From: Verrucomicrobiales bacterium
GTDB taxonomy: Bacteria > Verrucomicrobiota > Verrucomicrobiia > Limisphaerales > UBA11320
Assembly: GCA_016793885.1 (NCBI GenBank)
Contig: JAEUHE010000012.1
Span: 56,517-120,516 of the forward strand
Length of the DNA stretch: 64,000 nt
Direction of reading: 5' to 3'
Positions 55,756 to 64,000 of the stretch are shown here, in pieces. The position numbers and the translations under genes were made by a program. The notes under the pieces are model-generated. The model made no database searches, was not told where the DNA came from, and saw nothing but the letters and a program-made list of their open reading frames with translations. Position 1 is the stretch's first letter. Each line of letters starts with the position of its first letter.

Positions 55756-56877
55756 TCAGTCGAACGAGATGACGTTCTTGATGCCGGTGGCCTTGCCGAC
55801 CAGCAGTTCCTGAAAGTTTTCCAGCTTGTTGCGGGACGAGATCAGTTGGCGGACCGCCTTGGGCCACCGTTGGTTGAAGGTTCCCAGGTCGCGGATCGCG
55901 GAGGCGAACGCATCCCCGTCGGCATTGACGGTGCCGACGATCGCTTGGTTCTTCAGCACGATATTCCGCATGATTTCGCTGGCGGCCACCGAGATGGGGG
56001 CTTTCGGAGCAGGGATGCCGGTCATGACATAAACCCCGTTGATCCCCAGCACGCGCATGACATCGAAAGTGATTCCCGGAACGCCCACCGCCTCGTAGAT
56101 CAGATCGATGCTGCCCACGTGCTTGGCCAGGTCATCGACGCTCATCTGTTCGGAGGAGATGTACTCGGCACCGAAGGACTCCACCAGATCGGCCTTGCTG
56201 TTCGGTTTCTTGGAGCGTGAATAGACGTAGGTCTTGAAGCCGTTGACGACCAGTGCCATGGCTCCGAGGATGCCGACGGGACCGGCGCCAAGGACGACCG
56301 CGTTCAGTCCGGTGCCGCGGGGTTCGTGGGTGGCAGCCTTGTTCCAAGGCAGGCGCTGCTGGGTCTTCCAGACTTGGGCGAGTCCCTTTTCGGCGACGGT
56401 CAGGGGTTCGACCAAGACCGCAATGTCGCGAAGCTCGCTCGGCACGTAGGTCAGGTAACGGTCTTCGTCGACGAAGCACTCCGTCATGTAACCATGATAC
56501 TGATTGATGCCGCGTTCGGTGAAGGTCCAGGTGCTGCAGAAATCCTGTCGGCTTTCGCGGCAGGGAACGCAACTGGGAGCCGGGCAGGGACGTCGGACGC
56601 TAGGAACCACATAGTCACCGACCTTAAACCGGCTGACATTGCTGCCGACCTCCAGCACCTGCCCGAGCGCTTCGTGCCCCAGAACCAAATAGTCGGAGCC
56701 GGTGGGCGGGGCGCCATACACGAAGGTACAGATCTCCCGGTCCGTGCCGCAGATCCCGACATCGAGGGTGCGGATCTTGACCTGGTTTGACTGGGTGATC
56801 GCCGGAGCCGGATGCTCGATCATTCGCACTTCTTTGCGACTGGGGACCACGCCGACGGCGCGCATATGCTTGCTCAT
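55756..56877 (-). CDS. Zinc-dependent medium-chain dehydrogenase, glucose-dehydrogenase-like
   Basis: 373 residues from the ATG at 56877; an in-frame TTG five codons earlier is less likely. Catalytic zinc ligands lie in DVGICGTDREICTFVYG and YLVLGHEALGQVLEVGSNVS. A structural zinc lobe is suggested by the four Cys in CPAPSCVPCRESRQDFCST. The nucleotide-binding fold has VVLGAGPVGILGAMALVVNG. The segment TERGINQYHGYMTECFVDED resembles archaeal-type glucose 1-dehydrogenases, so NAD(P)-dependent oxidation of an aldose is likely. The gene stands alone on the minus strand. Confidence 0.87.
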   Translation of the reverse strand: MSKHMRAVGVVPSRKEVRMIEHPAPAITQSNQVKIRTLDVGICGTDREICTFVYGAPPTGSDYLVLGHEALGQVLEVGSNVSRFKVGDYVVPSVRRPCPAPSCVPCRESRQDFCSTWTFTERGINQYHGYMTECFVDEDRYLTYVPSELRDIAVLVEPLTVAEKGLAQVWKTQQRLPWNKAATHEPRGTGLNAVVLGAGPVGILGAMALVVNGFKTYVYSRSKKPNSKADLVESFGAEYISSEQMSVDDLAKHVGSIDLIYEAVGVPGITFDVMRVLGINGVYVMTGIPAPKAPISVAASEIMRNIVLKNQAIVGTVNADGDAFASAIRDLGTFNQRWPKAVRQLISSRNKLENFQELLVGKATGIKNVISFD

Positions 56878-57135
56878 GTGCTTAAAAATCAACGCTCAGC
56901 CGCAAGGAGTTGTTTTACCCGGGCGAGTGGTGTGGGACATGATAGCGTGCTTTGGGTGGTAGGGAATCAAATTTTTTATGATTAGGAGGGCGGGTGGCTA
57001 AGAATTGGGTGAGATTTGCAACGTGTTTTCCGTCGTATGTCCGCGGGAGTTCACAAGGCGACAGTTCTCAGCTTCCGTATCTCCCTCGGACTTCGGACCC
57101 CCGTGCGGTCCTGGAGCTTAGCCGGGTGATCGAAG

Positions 57136-57603
57136 TTAGCGCATATTTCGTGCGATGCCAAAGATGGCCATGGCTGCCAGGAGCATATAGATCGTCCAGG
57201 GCTGGCCCGGAAGTGACGGCATCGGTCGCCGATGAGTCCATCTCCAGGCGGCGACTCCACCCCCGATCAGCCCCGCGGGGGCGAGCAGCACCAGGAGAGC
57301 ATTTTGGTGCCAAGCCACCCCGATGTTTCCATGCAGGAGAGAATAAGCCGCGCGTGTGGCCCCGCAGCCCGGGCAGTCGAGTCCGGTCGCTCGATGAAAC
57401 AGGCACGGCGGATAGAATCCCCCCTGGCCTGGAGGAAAAAAGTGCAGCCCGGCTACCCCACATCCAACGATTCCCAGCAAAACGATCGTGCGGGGCAGCG
57501 AGAAGCTTGGTTTTGAGGTGGCCTCTGGTTCCTGGAGATGCGGAAGGGGAGGCGGTCGCAGGTCTTGCGCTGAGTATTGTGTGGTCGAAGGCTCTTCCAG
57601 CAT
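57136..57603 (-). CDS. DUF2752 membrane protein
   Basis: 155 residues. The DUF2752 signature is FHRATGLDCPGCGATRAAYS followed by LLHGNIGVAWHQNALLVLLA. Two or three hydrophobic segments (TIVLLGIVGCGVAGLHFF, the LLVLLAPAGLIGGGVAAW region and IYMLLAAMAIFGIARNMR) suggest an inner-membrane protein. The Cys pair in CPGCG is conserved in the family; the function is unknown. It starts 16 bp after the trpD stop and is probably co-transcribed. Confidence 0.85.
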   Translation of the reverse strand: MLEEPSTTQYSAQDLRPPPLPHLQEPEATSKPSFSLPRTIVLLGIVGCGVAGLHFFPPGQGGFYPPCLFHRATGLDCPGCGATRAAYSLLHGNIGVAWHQNALLVLLAPAGLIGGGVAAWRWTHRRPMPSLPGQPWTIYMLLAAMAIFGIARNMR

Positions 57604-57619
57604 GGGCGGGGGGGCCTGG

Positions 57620-58666
57620 CTATCCGCGCGACGCCTGGACCAGTTCGTCGAGCTTCCGACTCGCGGCGCCGGAATCGATCACGTCCCCGATGCGGTCCCA
57701 GCCCTCCGCGACCGACTTGCAGGCGTTGGCCACGAACAGTGCGGCCGCCGCATTGAGTTGAACGGCATCGCGTTTGGGCCCTCGGTCGGCTCCGTTGAGG
57801 AGCTGCCGCACGATCTCGGCGTTCGCGGCCTTGTCCCCGCCGGCGAGTTGAGCCAGGGAAGAGGGCTGAAGCGGGAAGGCCATCGGATCGAGCGTGGAAT
57901 TGGCGAAGCCGCGATCTTGATAGAACTCGGCGATCGTGTTGCTTCCCAGGGTGGAAAGCTCATCCAGGTGAAACTCGCCTACCTGACCGCAGACCACCAT
58001 CCCGCGGCGAATTCCCAGGCTTTGAAGCACCTTGCCCAGGAGCTCGCACAGATGCGGGCGAGCGACTCCCACCAGCTGCGCTGTCGGCCGGGCGGGGTTG
58101 AGCAGCGGTCCCATGAAATTGAACAAGGTCCGTTGCCCCTTTTCAGCGCAGAGCTTGCGAGCAGGCCCGATTTGTTTGAACGCGGGGTGGAAATGGGGTG
58201 CGAAGAAGAAGGCGAAGCCGTGGTCGCGCAGCCACTGGGCGGCCTCGGCTGGGGAGAGGTCGATGCGCACGCCGAGGGCCTCCAGCACATCGGCGCTTCC
58301 GCAGGTGCCGGTGACGGCGCGGTTGCCATGTTTGGCGACGACCAATCCCGCGGCGGCGGTGACCAGGGCCACCGTGGTGGAAATGTTGAACGTGTTCAGC
58401 CGATCCCCTCCCGTGCCACACACATCGACAATTTCGCGTGCGCGAGTCGCGGCATCCAACTCTGGGCAGATGGAGAGGGAACGAAGCTCGGCAGCGAACG
58501 CGGCAATCTCGTCGACCGTCTCCCCCTTCTCGGCCAGCCGGGTGAGGAACTCTGCCTTGCCTTCGACGGCCACTTCCGGGTCGACCAGGCATTTCACCGC
58601 CCCTTTGATCTCGGAGGCGGAGAGAGATTGTTTCGCGATGAGTTGCTCGATCAGCTTCGTGAGCAT
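57620..58666 (-). CDS. trpD: Anthranilate phosphoribosyltransferase
   Basis: Transfers phosphoribose from PRPP to anthranilate, the second step of tryptophan synthesis. The 348-residue length is normal. The PRPP loop is VDVCGTGGDRLNTFNISTTV, followed by VAKHGNRAVTGTCGSADVLE and the anthranilate-binding segment FFFAPHFHPAFKQIGPARKL. LGSNTIAEFYQDRG lies in the C-terminal part. It is not next to other trp genes in the window; only the DUF2752 gene follows. Confidence 0.96.
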   Translation of the reverse strand: MLTKLIEQLIAKQSLSASEIKGAVKCLVDPEVAVEGKAEFLTRLAEKGETVDEIAAFAAELRSLSICPELDAATRAREIVDVCGTGGDRLNTFNISTTVALVTAAAGLVVAKHGNRAVTGTCGSADVLEALGVRIDLSPAEAAQWLRDHGFAFFFAPHFHPAFKQIGPARKLCAEKGQRTLFNFMGPLLNPARPTAQLVGVARPHLCELLGKVLQSLGIRRGMVVCGQVGEFHLDELSTLGSNTIAEFYQDRGFANSTLDPMAFPLQPSSLAQLAGGDKAANAEIVRQLLNGADRGPKRDAVQLNAAAALFVANACKSVAEGWDRIGDVIDSGAASRKLDELVQASRG

Positions 58667-58874
58667 GGAGTCAGGTTAACCAGGCTGGAGGTGGACTCAA
58701 TGGTCAAATGCGACCGGGTCGCAGATTTTGGTTCTTTCCCCTGCAGGCAGAGGGTCCTTTGCGGTTCAACAGCTCTCGGCCTAGTTCCCGAGATCTGTCT
58801 GGCACCCTCCAAAGTGAGATCCCTCGCTTTCCCCTTGCGTTTTGCGGGGAGGCGAGTGTCTTTAGGTGGCAGTC

Positions 58875-60719
58875 ATGCCTGTTGCGACCAACGAACCGCC
58901 CCCTCCGAACGACGATGCGATCATCGGTCGGGCGTTTTGGCGCTCGCTGGCGATTTTGGGAGTGGTGGTGGTGGGAGTGCTCATGGGATTTTTTTGGGAT
59001 AGCTGGCGATCCGAGAAACGCAGCGTCCAGCAGACTCCCATCGAGGCCCCCCAGTCGGCGCCACCGCCCCTGGAGCGGATCCCTCACAGCACCTTTACCG
59101 ACATGACTGCCGGGGCGGGTATTTCATTCCAACACTACACCGGTGCCCGGGGGGAGAAGCTGTTGCCGGAAACGATGGGGGCGGGAGTCGCTATTTTCGA
59201 TTTCGACAACGATGGACGCCAGGATCTGCTCTTCGTCAATGCTTCCGACTGGCCTTGGACTCCCGATCCGCGAACCCCGGCCCCGACGGCCGCGTTGTAT
59301 CGAAATCTTGGCGATTGGCGATTCGCCGACGTCACCGCACCCAGCGGGTTGGCCGTGAGTTTTTACGGCACGGGAGTGGCGGTGGGTGACTATGACAACG
59401 ACGGGCTGGTCGATGTGTTTCTTTCGGGGGTTGGACGTGCTTTGCTCTTTAAAAACTTGGGAGAGGGACGGTTTCGGGATGTCACTCAGACTGCGGCGAT
59501 CGTGAATCGTCCGACGGATTGGTCGAGCAGCGCCGCTTGGATTGACTATGACAACGACGGCGATCTGGATTTGTTTGTTTGCCATTATGTTCAATGGTCT
59601 CGGGATATCGATATCTCGGTCGATTACCGGTTGGTGGGCATCGGACGAGCCTATGGCCCGCCCGACAACTTCCCCGGCGCTCATCCCCGCCTCTACCGCA
59701 ATGAGGGCGATGGGCGGTTCGCTGACGTTTCCGCGGCCGCCGGAATCGAGGTGCTGAACCGTGCGACGTCCCAGCCGATGGCGAAATCCTTGGGCGTTGC
59801 CCCGGTGGATCTGGATCGCGATGGCTGGATCGATCTCGTGGTGGCCAATGACACGGTCCAGAACTTCGTCTTCCACAACGAGAAGAACGGGCGCTTTAAG
59901 GAGATGGGGGCCGTGTCAGGGATCGCCTTCGACAGCTATGGCGGAACGCGTGGGGCGATGGGCATCGATTCCGCGCGGGCCCACGAAGAGGATCAATTGG
60001 CCATCGCGATTGGGAATTTTGCCAATGAGATGACCGCGCTCTATGTGTCGCAGCAGGATCCGCTGCTGTTCAGCGACGAGGCCATCGGTCAGGGCATCGG
60101 GCCGGTGAGCCGGCTTTCGTTATCCTTTGGGGTCTTCTTTTTCGACTATGATCTAGACGGCTGGCAGGATTTTCTGACGGTGAGCGGCCACATCGAGGAG
60201 GACATTAACCGGGTCCAGAAAAGTCAGAACTATCGACAGTCGGCACGGCTCTATTGGAACACCCGTGGGATAGGTGCGGGTCCAGGGTTTGTCGCCGTGC
60301 CGGAGGTCCGAGCCGGTGCGGACCTATCGCGGCCGCTGGTCGGTCGGGGGTCGGCTTTCGGGGATCTTGATGGCGATGGGGATCTCGATGTGGTGATGAC
60401 GCAGGTAGGTGGGTTGCCAGTGGTGCTGCGCAACGATCTATCGGGGCCAGCTCAATGGATCCGGCTTCAGTTGGTGGGCAAGAATACCAATCGCGATGCC
60501 ATCGGTGCTTGGATCATGATACGCGCTGGCGGCCGGGTTCAATGGCGCCAGGTGATGCCGACTCGCGGCTACCTCTCCCAAAGCGAGCTGCCCGTGACGA
60601 TAGGGCTGGGGCGCGAGGCCAAGCTTGAGGAAGTGGTGGTTCATTGGCCTCGCGGCTCGCGGCAGAAGCTGTCCAATCTGGAACTCAACCGGACCCACCG
60701 GATCGTCGAAGGCGAGTGA
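58875..60719 (+). CDS. FG-GAP/UnbV (CRTAC1-like) membrane-anchored protein
   Basis: 614 residues from the ATG at 58875; an in-frame GTG lies three codons upstream. A single N-terminal transmembrane segment (SLAILGVVVVGVLMGFFW) anchors it, leaving the rest outside. FG-GAP loops are visible: FDFDNDGRQDLLFVN, DYDNDGLVDVFLSGV, DYDNDGDLDLFVCHY and DLDGDGDLDVVMTQVG. The C-terminal ASPIC/UnbV domain is WIRLQLVGKNTNRDAIGAWI followed by RGYLSQSELPVTIGLG and VVHWPRGSRQKL. It is one unit of the type that is doubled at 37302. The function is unknown. Confidence 0.88.
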   Translation: MPVATNEPPPPNDDAIIGRAFWRSLAILGVVVVGVLMGFFWDSWRSEKRSVQQTPIEAPQSAPPPLERIPHSTFTDMTAGAGISFQHYTGARGEKLLPETMGAGVAIFDFDNDGRQDLLFVNASDWPWTPDPRTPAPTAALYRNLGDWRFADVTAPSGLAVSFYGTGVAVGDYDNDGLVDVFLSGVGRALLFKNLGEGRFRDVTQTAAIVNRPTDWSSSAAWIDYDNDGDLDLFVCHYVQWSRDIDISVDYRLVGIGRAYGPPDNFPGAHPRLYRNEGDGRFADVSAAAGIEVLNRATSQPMAKSLGVAPVDLDRDGWIDLVVANDTVQNFVFHNEKNGRFKEMGAVSGIAFDSYGGTRGAMGIDSARAHEEDQLAIAIGNFANEMTALYVSQQDPLLFSDEAIGQGIGPVSRLSLSFGVFFFDYDLDGWQDFLTVSGHIEEDINRVQKSQNYRQSARLYWNTRGIGAGPGFVAVPEVRAGADLSRPLVGRGSAFGDLDGDGDLDVVMTQVGGLPVVLRNDLSGPAQWIRLQLVGKNTNRDAIGAWIMIRAGGRVQWRQVMPTRGYLSQSELPVTIGLGREAKLEEVVVHWPRGSRQKLSNLELNRTHRIVEGE

Positions 60720-60775
60720 GCGGGCTCCTGAATTTGCGCTAAAGGGCGAGGCGGCTTCGCCGATGTTGTCTTGGT

Positions 60776-62089
60776 ATGAGACAACATGAGACTCGTGGTA
60801 AGATTCAACGCACGCCCAACCGCACGACCTGGTCTGGTGGCGTTGGTTCCAGCTGGCTCGTAGCATCAGCTATCGCTCTGGGCGGAGTGCTACCTGGCGT
60901 GGCGGCGGACCCTGGGGTGGAGGATCGCTTGCGAGCTATTGAGGCTCAATTGGATTCGTTGAAAAAGGAGAATGCCGATCTCAAGGCTCAGCTGAAGGAT
61001 AGCAGCAAGGCAGTCGCCAAGCCGGCCGAGCCTGGGAGCACCGTCAAGCTTCCGGCTACGGTCATGGCCAAAGGGAAGGAGAGCAAGATTACGATTGGCG
61101 GTCTCATTCAGACCCAGCTGGAGGTTGGAGACGTGCCTGATTCCCGGTTCTCCGAAAATGATCGCTTTCTGGTCCGGCGAGCGCGGCTGGGTGTGGCGGG
61201 CAGTTTTCTCGAGAACTTCTCGTGGAAGCTGGAGGGAGATTTCGGCAACGCCAATCTCCGGAATAACTCCAGCTATCGCGCCTTGGCGACCGACATTTAC
61301 ATCCAGTGGAATCGGTATGATTTTGCGAATGTCCGAGTAGGCCAATTTAAGACCTTATTCGGTCATGAGCAGTTGGAGTCCGCCTCGGCCCGCTTGTTTG
61401 CCGAGCGCGCGATGGCCACGGACCAGTTTACCATCAGCCGGCAGGTGGGCGCTTCCGTGACCGGGGACTTCTATGAGGATCGTTTGGCTTATGGCGTTGC
61501 TGCGTTCAACGGGCCTGCCCAAAACAATGGCTTCAACGACAATGAGAAGTTTACCTATACCGGAAGGCTGAGCGGGACACCCTGGAAGGGAAAGATCGGC
61601 GAGCTGGAAAGTCGGTGGTCGCTGGGGATCAACGCCTATGCGAGCAAGGATAGCAATGTGTCCGTGTCCGGCCTGGGTTTCGACTCGGTGCCGGGCGGGT
61701 CCGTCGACAACATTTTCCAGGGAGATCGACGGGTCTGGGCGGCTGACACTCAGTTCGAGCTGGGTAGGTTCGAATTCCGGGGGGAATACTTTAGAGCCCA
61801 CTACAAGGCCTTGAACCAGCTGCCGAGCGCGAAGCTTGATGCCGATGGCTTTCATCTCACGCTCGCGGCTTACGTGCTCCCGCGCAAGGTGCAGGCGCTG
61901 GTGCGCTACGAGAGTTTGGATCTCGACCTCGACAGCTCCGGAAACTCATCGGACGCCTGGGTGTTCGGTGTGAACTACTACATCAAGGGCAACGATCTCA
62001 AGCTCCAGCTGAACTACCACCTGGGCAGCGCGGATGGGGCGGAGGACCACCAAGGTCGCCTGATCGCCCGAGCGCAGCTGATGTTTTGA
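60776..62089 (+). CDS. Phosphate-selective porin O/P-like outer-membrane protein
   Basis: 437 residues. The N-terminus has a signal region (SSWLVASAIALGGVLPGVAA), then a short coiled coil DRLRAIEAQLDSLKKENADL common in periplasmic-facing porin tails. The barrel region has RARLGVAGSFLENFSWKLEG, VRVGQFKTLFGHEQLESASA and the amphipathic strands WAADTQFELGRFEFRGEYFR and VFGVNYYIKGNDLKLQLNYH, ending in aromatic RAQLMF. This is the OprP/OprO family. Phosphate specificity depends on Arg and Lys in the pore that cannot be judged here. A strong terminator follows. Confidence 0.88.
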   Translation: MRQHETRGKIQRTPNRTTWSGGVGSSWLVASAIALGGVLPGVAADPGVEDRLRAIEAQLDSLKKENADLKAQLKDSSKAVAKPAEPGSTVKLPATVMAKGKESKITIGGLIQTQLEVGDVPDSRFSENDRFLVRRARLGVAGSFLENFSWKLEGDFGNANLRNNSSYRALATDIYIQWNRYDFANVRVGQFKTLFGHEQLESASARLFAERAMATDQFTISRQVGASVTGDFYEDRLAYGVAAFNGPAQNNGFNDNEKFTYTGRLSGTPWKGKIGELESRWSLGINAYASKDSNVSVSGLGFDSVPGGSVDNIFQGDRRVWAADTQFELGRFEFRGEYFRAHYKALNQLPSAKLDADGFHLTLAAYVLPRKVQALVRYESLDLDLDSSGNSSDAWVFGVNYYIKGNDLKLQLNYHLGSADGAEDHQGRLIARAQLMF

Positions 62090-62451
62090 TCGCGCGAACC
62101 AAGACCATTTCGGTACTACACGCAGTCCCGCGGGAAGGATCCCGCGGGACTTTTTTTGGGGTGGTGGATTTAACTGCGGAACTGTAGGGGACGACGTGAG
62201 GAGTGGAAGGGGGACCGAAGATTGAACCGCGAAGGACGGGTATGTGGTTTGTCAACAAAGACCGAAGGGAAATTGTTCGAAATAACTAATCGAAGTCTGG
62301 ATCGCCAAGTGTGCCCGTGGAAGAAAGCAAAAGATTGAGAAGGAGAGGACGGACTGGGTCCGTCCTCCCCTCCCTTTTTGGGGGTAACAAACAGGTCCGC
62401 CGTAGGCGGCTCTGCTCGTTGCTTTATGGTAGGTAGAGTTGCTCTTTTAGA
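62090..62451. other. Intergenic region between porin and IS110 element
   Basis: About 362 bases. It holds the porin terminator (62124-62157), a second perfect hairpin GAGGACGGAC/GTCCGTCCTC (62345-62367) and CCGCCGTAGGCGG (about 62398-62410). One end of the IS110 element probably lies here, but its boundary could not be fixed because IS110 elements lack obvious terminal inverted repeats. No gene is evident. Confidence 0.5.
62124..62157 (+). terminator. Rho-independent terminator of the porin gene
   Basis: AGTCCCGCGGG, loop AAGGAT, CCCGCGGGACT form a perfect 11-bp stem followed by a run of T. It lies 34 bases after the porin stop codon. Confidence 0.93.
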
Positions 62452-63735
62452 TCAAGCCAGGCCGTATTCTTCGGCCTGAGTCGTGAACTTTCTTGGAGGC
62501 TCTGGTTCAGCTTTGGGTTCGACGTTGGGGAATGGCTTCAACTCGTAGACTCGCCCCTTGAGAAGGCTCTCATTCATTTCCTGACGGAGAGATTTTCGGT
62601 CCTTGCCTAGGGTCTTGAGCCCATTCTGTCCGATCTTGGAGATGATCTTTCCGATCTTGATCGCCTGGGGTTTGCTGATCTCTTCCATACCCTCCCACTT
62701 GCCGTTCATGAGATACCAAAGGGCGATGACCAGTTTCCTGGCTACTGCCGCAGCTGCCAAGTTGACGGAGCCCTTGGAAGCCAAGAGCTTCTTGCCCCAC
62801 TTGGCCAATGGGCTATTACCGCGGAGGATCGACTGAGCCGACTCCATCAGCAACGAGCGGAGATCCTTGCGTCCATGTCCCCCGATACCTCCACTCCACT
62901 TTTTGTTGCCGCTGTCATCAAAGACCGGGTAGAGCCCGATGTAGCTCACGAGCTTCTTGGGATGCTCAAAGCGTTTGATGTCCCCCACGATGGCTCCAAA
63001 GGCGAACGCAACGATATCACGCACTCCGCTCAGTCGAGTCAGAGCTAAGAGTTTAGGATCAGTAGCGACCTCCGTGGCGATGAGACTCTCCCAGTGGCAA
63101 CGTTGCTTGCGAGCGGCTTCCAGTTCCATGGCTAAGCCCTCAATCACCATTCGTTGGCGAGGTGCCCAGTCTCGTGACTCATGGATCAGTTTTAGGGCGC
63201 TCTCGTGGTCTAAGTCGGTGAGTGATTGGTCGAGTCGCACTCCGCTATCGCTCAGATAAGAGTCAAGGCGGTTGACCGTTTGGGTGCAGCGTTTGACGGT
63301 TTTACGATGCATGTGGAAGCAATCGCGACGCTCCTGGGTTTTGGGGTCAGGAACCCAGACTCGCTTAGCCGTGCCGGAGAGGAAGGCTTTACCGATGCGA
63401 ATAGCGCTGATTTTGTCATTGTTGGCATGGGCTTCCTTGAGCTTGCCCATATGGCAGCTTTCCAACACCAGGGCGGTGCGACCAATAGCTTCCAGTCGTC
63501 GTACGACATCAAAGCTATTGCCCGAAGCCTCTAGAACGATGCAGTCCTCCGAGGTGGTGTGCTTCTGAGCCCAGCTTATCAGCTGGCCCATGGGCACTTG
63601 GTTGAAGGTTTTTTGAGTGATGGCTTCAGCGGGAGTCCGGCCCTGCAGCAGGGCCGCCGTGAAGCTGTCCGGATGGGAATCAAAGCCGACCACGCGGCCT
63701 TTGAGATTTTTGAATATTGTCTCAATCGAGTCCAT
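62452..63735 (-). CDS. IS110-family transposase (DEDD/Ser recombinase)
   Basis: 427 residues from the ATG at 63735; a further in-frame start at 63789 would run into the structured upstream region. The N-terminal RuvC-like domain has GRVVGFDSHPDSFTAALLQG (first Asp) and DCIVLEASGNSFDVVRRLEA (Glu). AHANNDKISAIRIGKAFLSG holds the third Asp, but the fourth acidic position is Ser (family pattern D-x-x-D). The C-terminal Tnp_20 domain is LTRLSGVRDIVAFAFGAIVG, GLYPVFDDSGNKKWSGGIGG and HGRKDLRSLLMESAQ, with the candidate catalytic Ser in DDSGN. The element inserts by recombination and may be guided by a bridge RNA. Confidence 0.9.
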   Translation of the reverse strand: MDSIETIFKNLKGRVVGFDSHPDSFTAALLQGRTPAEAITQKTFNQVPMGQLISWAQKHTTSEDCIVLEASGNSFDVVRRLEAIGRTALVLESCHMGKLKEAHANNDKISAIRIGKAFLSGTAKRVWVPDPKTQERRDCFHMHRKTVKRCTQTVNRLDSYLSDSGVRLDQSLTDLDHESALKLIHESRDWAPRQRMVIEGLAMELEAARKQRCHWESLIATEVATDPKLLALTRLSGVRDIVAFAFGAIVGDIKRFEHPKKLVSYIGLYPVFDDSGNKKWSGGIGGHGRKDLRSLLMESAQSILRGNSPLAKWGKKLLASKGSVNLAAAAVARKLVIALWYLMNGKWEGMEEISKPQAIKIGKIISKIGQNGLKTLGKDRKSLRQEMNESLLKGRVYELKPFPNVEPKAEPEPPRKFTTQAEEYGLA

Positions 63736-63756
63736 ATGCTTTCTTGGAAGAGCAGG

Positions 63757-63945
63757 CGGACGGAAACGGGTCAGGCGATTTACATGCACTCAGGTATGCG
63801 GGGCGGTCCCCATGTAGGTGCTTTTCGCCGATCTCATTCGCTAAGTCGGAGTATTACTCCAAGCGTTCTTCTCGAGGGTCTCCCGTAATGCCGCCAGCTA
63901 GTTAGCAAGACCAACTGGCCCTTATGGTGGCCCCGTTTCCGTCCG
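63757..63945 (-). ncRNA. Candidate bridge RNA region upstream of the IS110 transposase
   Basis: CGGACGGAAACGGG (63757-63770) and CCCGTTTCCGTCCG (63932-63945) are perfect 14-bp inverted repeats, 189 bases end to end, in the non-coding DNA just upstream of the transposase. Internal stems include GGGGCGGTCCCC, CGCT...GGAGTATTACTCC...AGCG and GGCC...GGCC. Bridge RNAs of IS110-group elements are about 180 bases and lie at this place; the guide loops cannot be identified without the target sequences. The strand is assumed to be that of the transposase. Confidence 0.45.
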
Positions 63946-64000
63946 TTCTGCAATGCTGCCTGAGTCTTTCAGGACCGCTGGACAAAACTCATACCTACGC

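Noticed and set aside
57488..59002. 504-residue plus-strand frame opposite trpD
   Set aside because: Antisense to trpD and part of the DUF2752 gene; no motif, and it runs into the start of the FG-GAP gene.
1..64000. CRISPR arrays, rRNA or tRNA genes
   Set aside because: No regularly spaced repeats and no cloverleaf or rRNA-like stretches were seen in the intergenic DNA read.

Overview
The window looks like a chromosomal segment of a GC-rich member of the Verrucomicrobiota, most likely near the Limisphaerales/Pedosphaerales. This is inferred from the combination of an S10-spc-alpha ribosomal cluster without rpmD, a PEP-CTERM protein, a DUF1559-type prepilin, a DUF1592/DUF1588 cytochrome plus DUF1552 pair, UnbV/ASPIC FG-GAP proteins and many secreted beta-propellers. 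No rRNA, tRNA or CRISPR array was seen.

Bases 1-12.7 kb hold a continuous plus-strand translation and transcription cluster: rplB (cut by the window edge)-rpsS-rplV-rpsC-rplP-rpmC-rpsQ-rplN-rplX-rplE-rpsN-rpsH-rplF-rplR-rpsE-rplO-secY-map-infA-rpmJ-rpsM-rpsK-rpsD-rpoA-rplQ, closed by a strong hairpin terminator. rpmD (L30) is missing between rpsE and rplO, and S11 and S5 carry long low-complexity N-terminal extensions.

Bases 12.7-19.5 kb are metabolic: folE2 on the minus strand, then pckG, a NagX/HGSNAT-like membrane acyltransferase, a fused phosphotransferase/P-loop kinase and a family 2 glycosyltransferase. Bases 19.5-29.8 kb are membrane and signalling genes. A minus-strand floA group with two unknown partners faces a plus-strand group made of a kinase-like protein without an ATPase domain, a complete NarL-type kinase and its LuxR-type regulator, with overlapping genes. 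An entericidin-like lipoprotein, a transglutaminase and an unknown 387-residue protein follow. A palindrome related to ATGGGGTAAACACCCCAT lies just upstream of three of these transcription units and may be their shared operator. An eroded IS1182-like element comes next, and its right end supplies the stop codon of a second response regulator, which is paired with a three-PAS HisKA_2 kinase.

Bases 30-62 kb are dominated by exported proteins: Ig-like and Big_5-like proteins, beta-propellers, FG-GAP/UnbV proteins (one a 1267-residue double unit), a PEP-CTERM protein, a serpin, a PQQ dehydrogenase with a cytochrome c motif, the DUF1592/DUF1552 pair, a CE1-like esterase and an OprP-like porin. Cytoplasmic or membrane enzymes lie among them: a CDF cation transporter, an HD-domain protein, an M3 oligopeptidase, a glucose-dehydrogenase-like medium-chain dehydrogenase, a DUF2752 protein and trpD. 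Two non-coding repeat structures, at 41.1-41.4 kb and 52.4-52.6 kb, look like small MITE-type elements.

The last 1.5 kb is an IS110-family insertion sequence. The non-coding DNA upstream of its transposase is enclosed by a perfect 14-bp inverted repeat about 190 bases across with several internal hairpins. This is the expected place and size for a bridge RNA and is the most interesting RNA candidate in the window.
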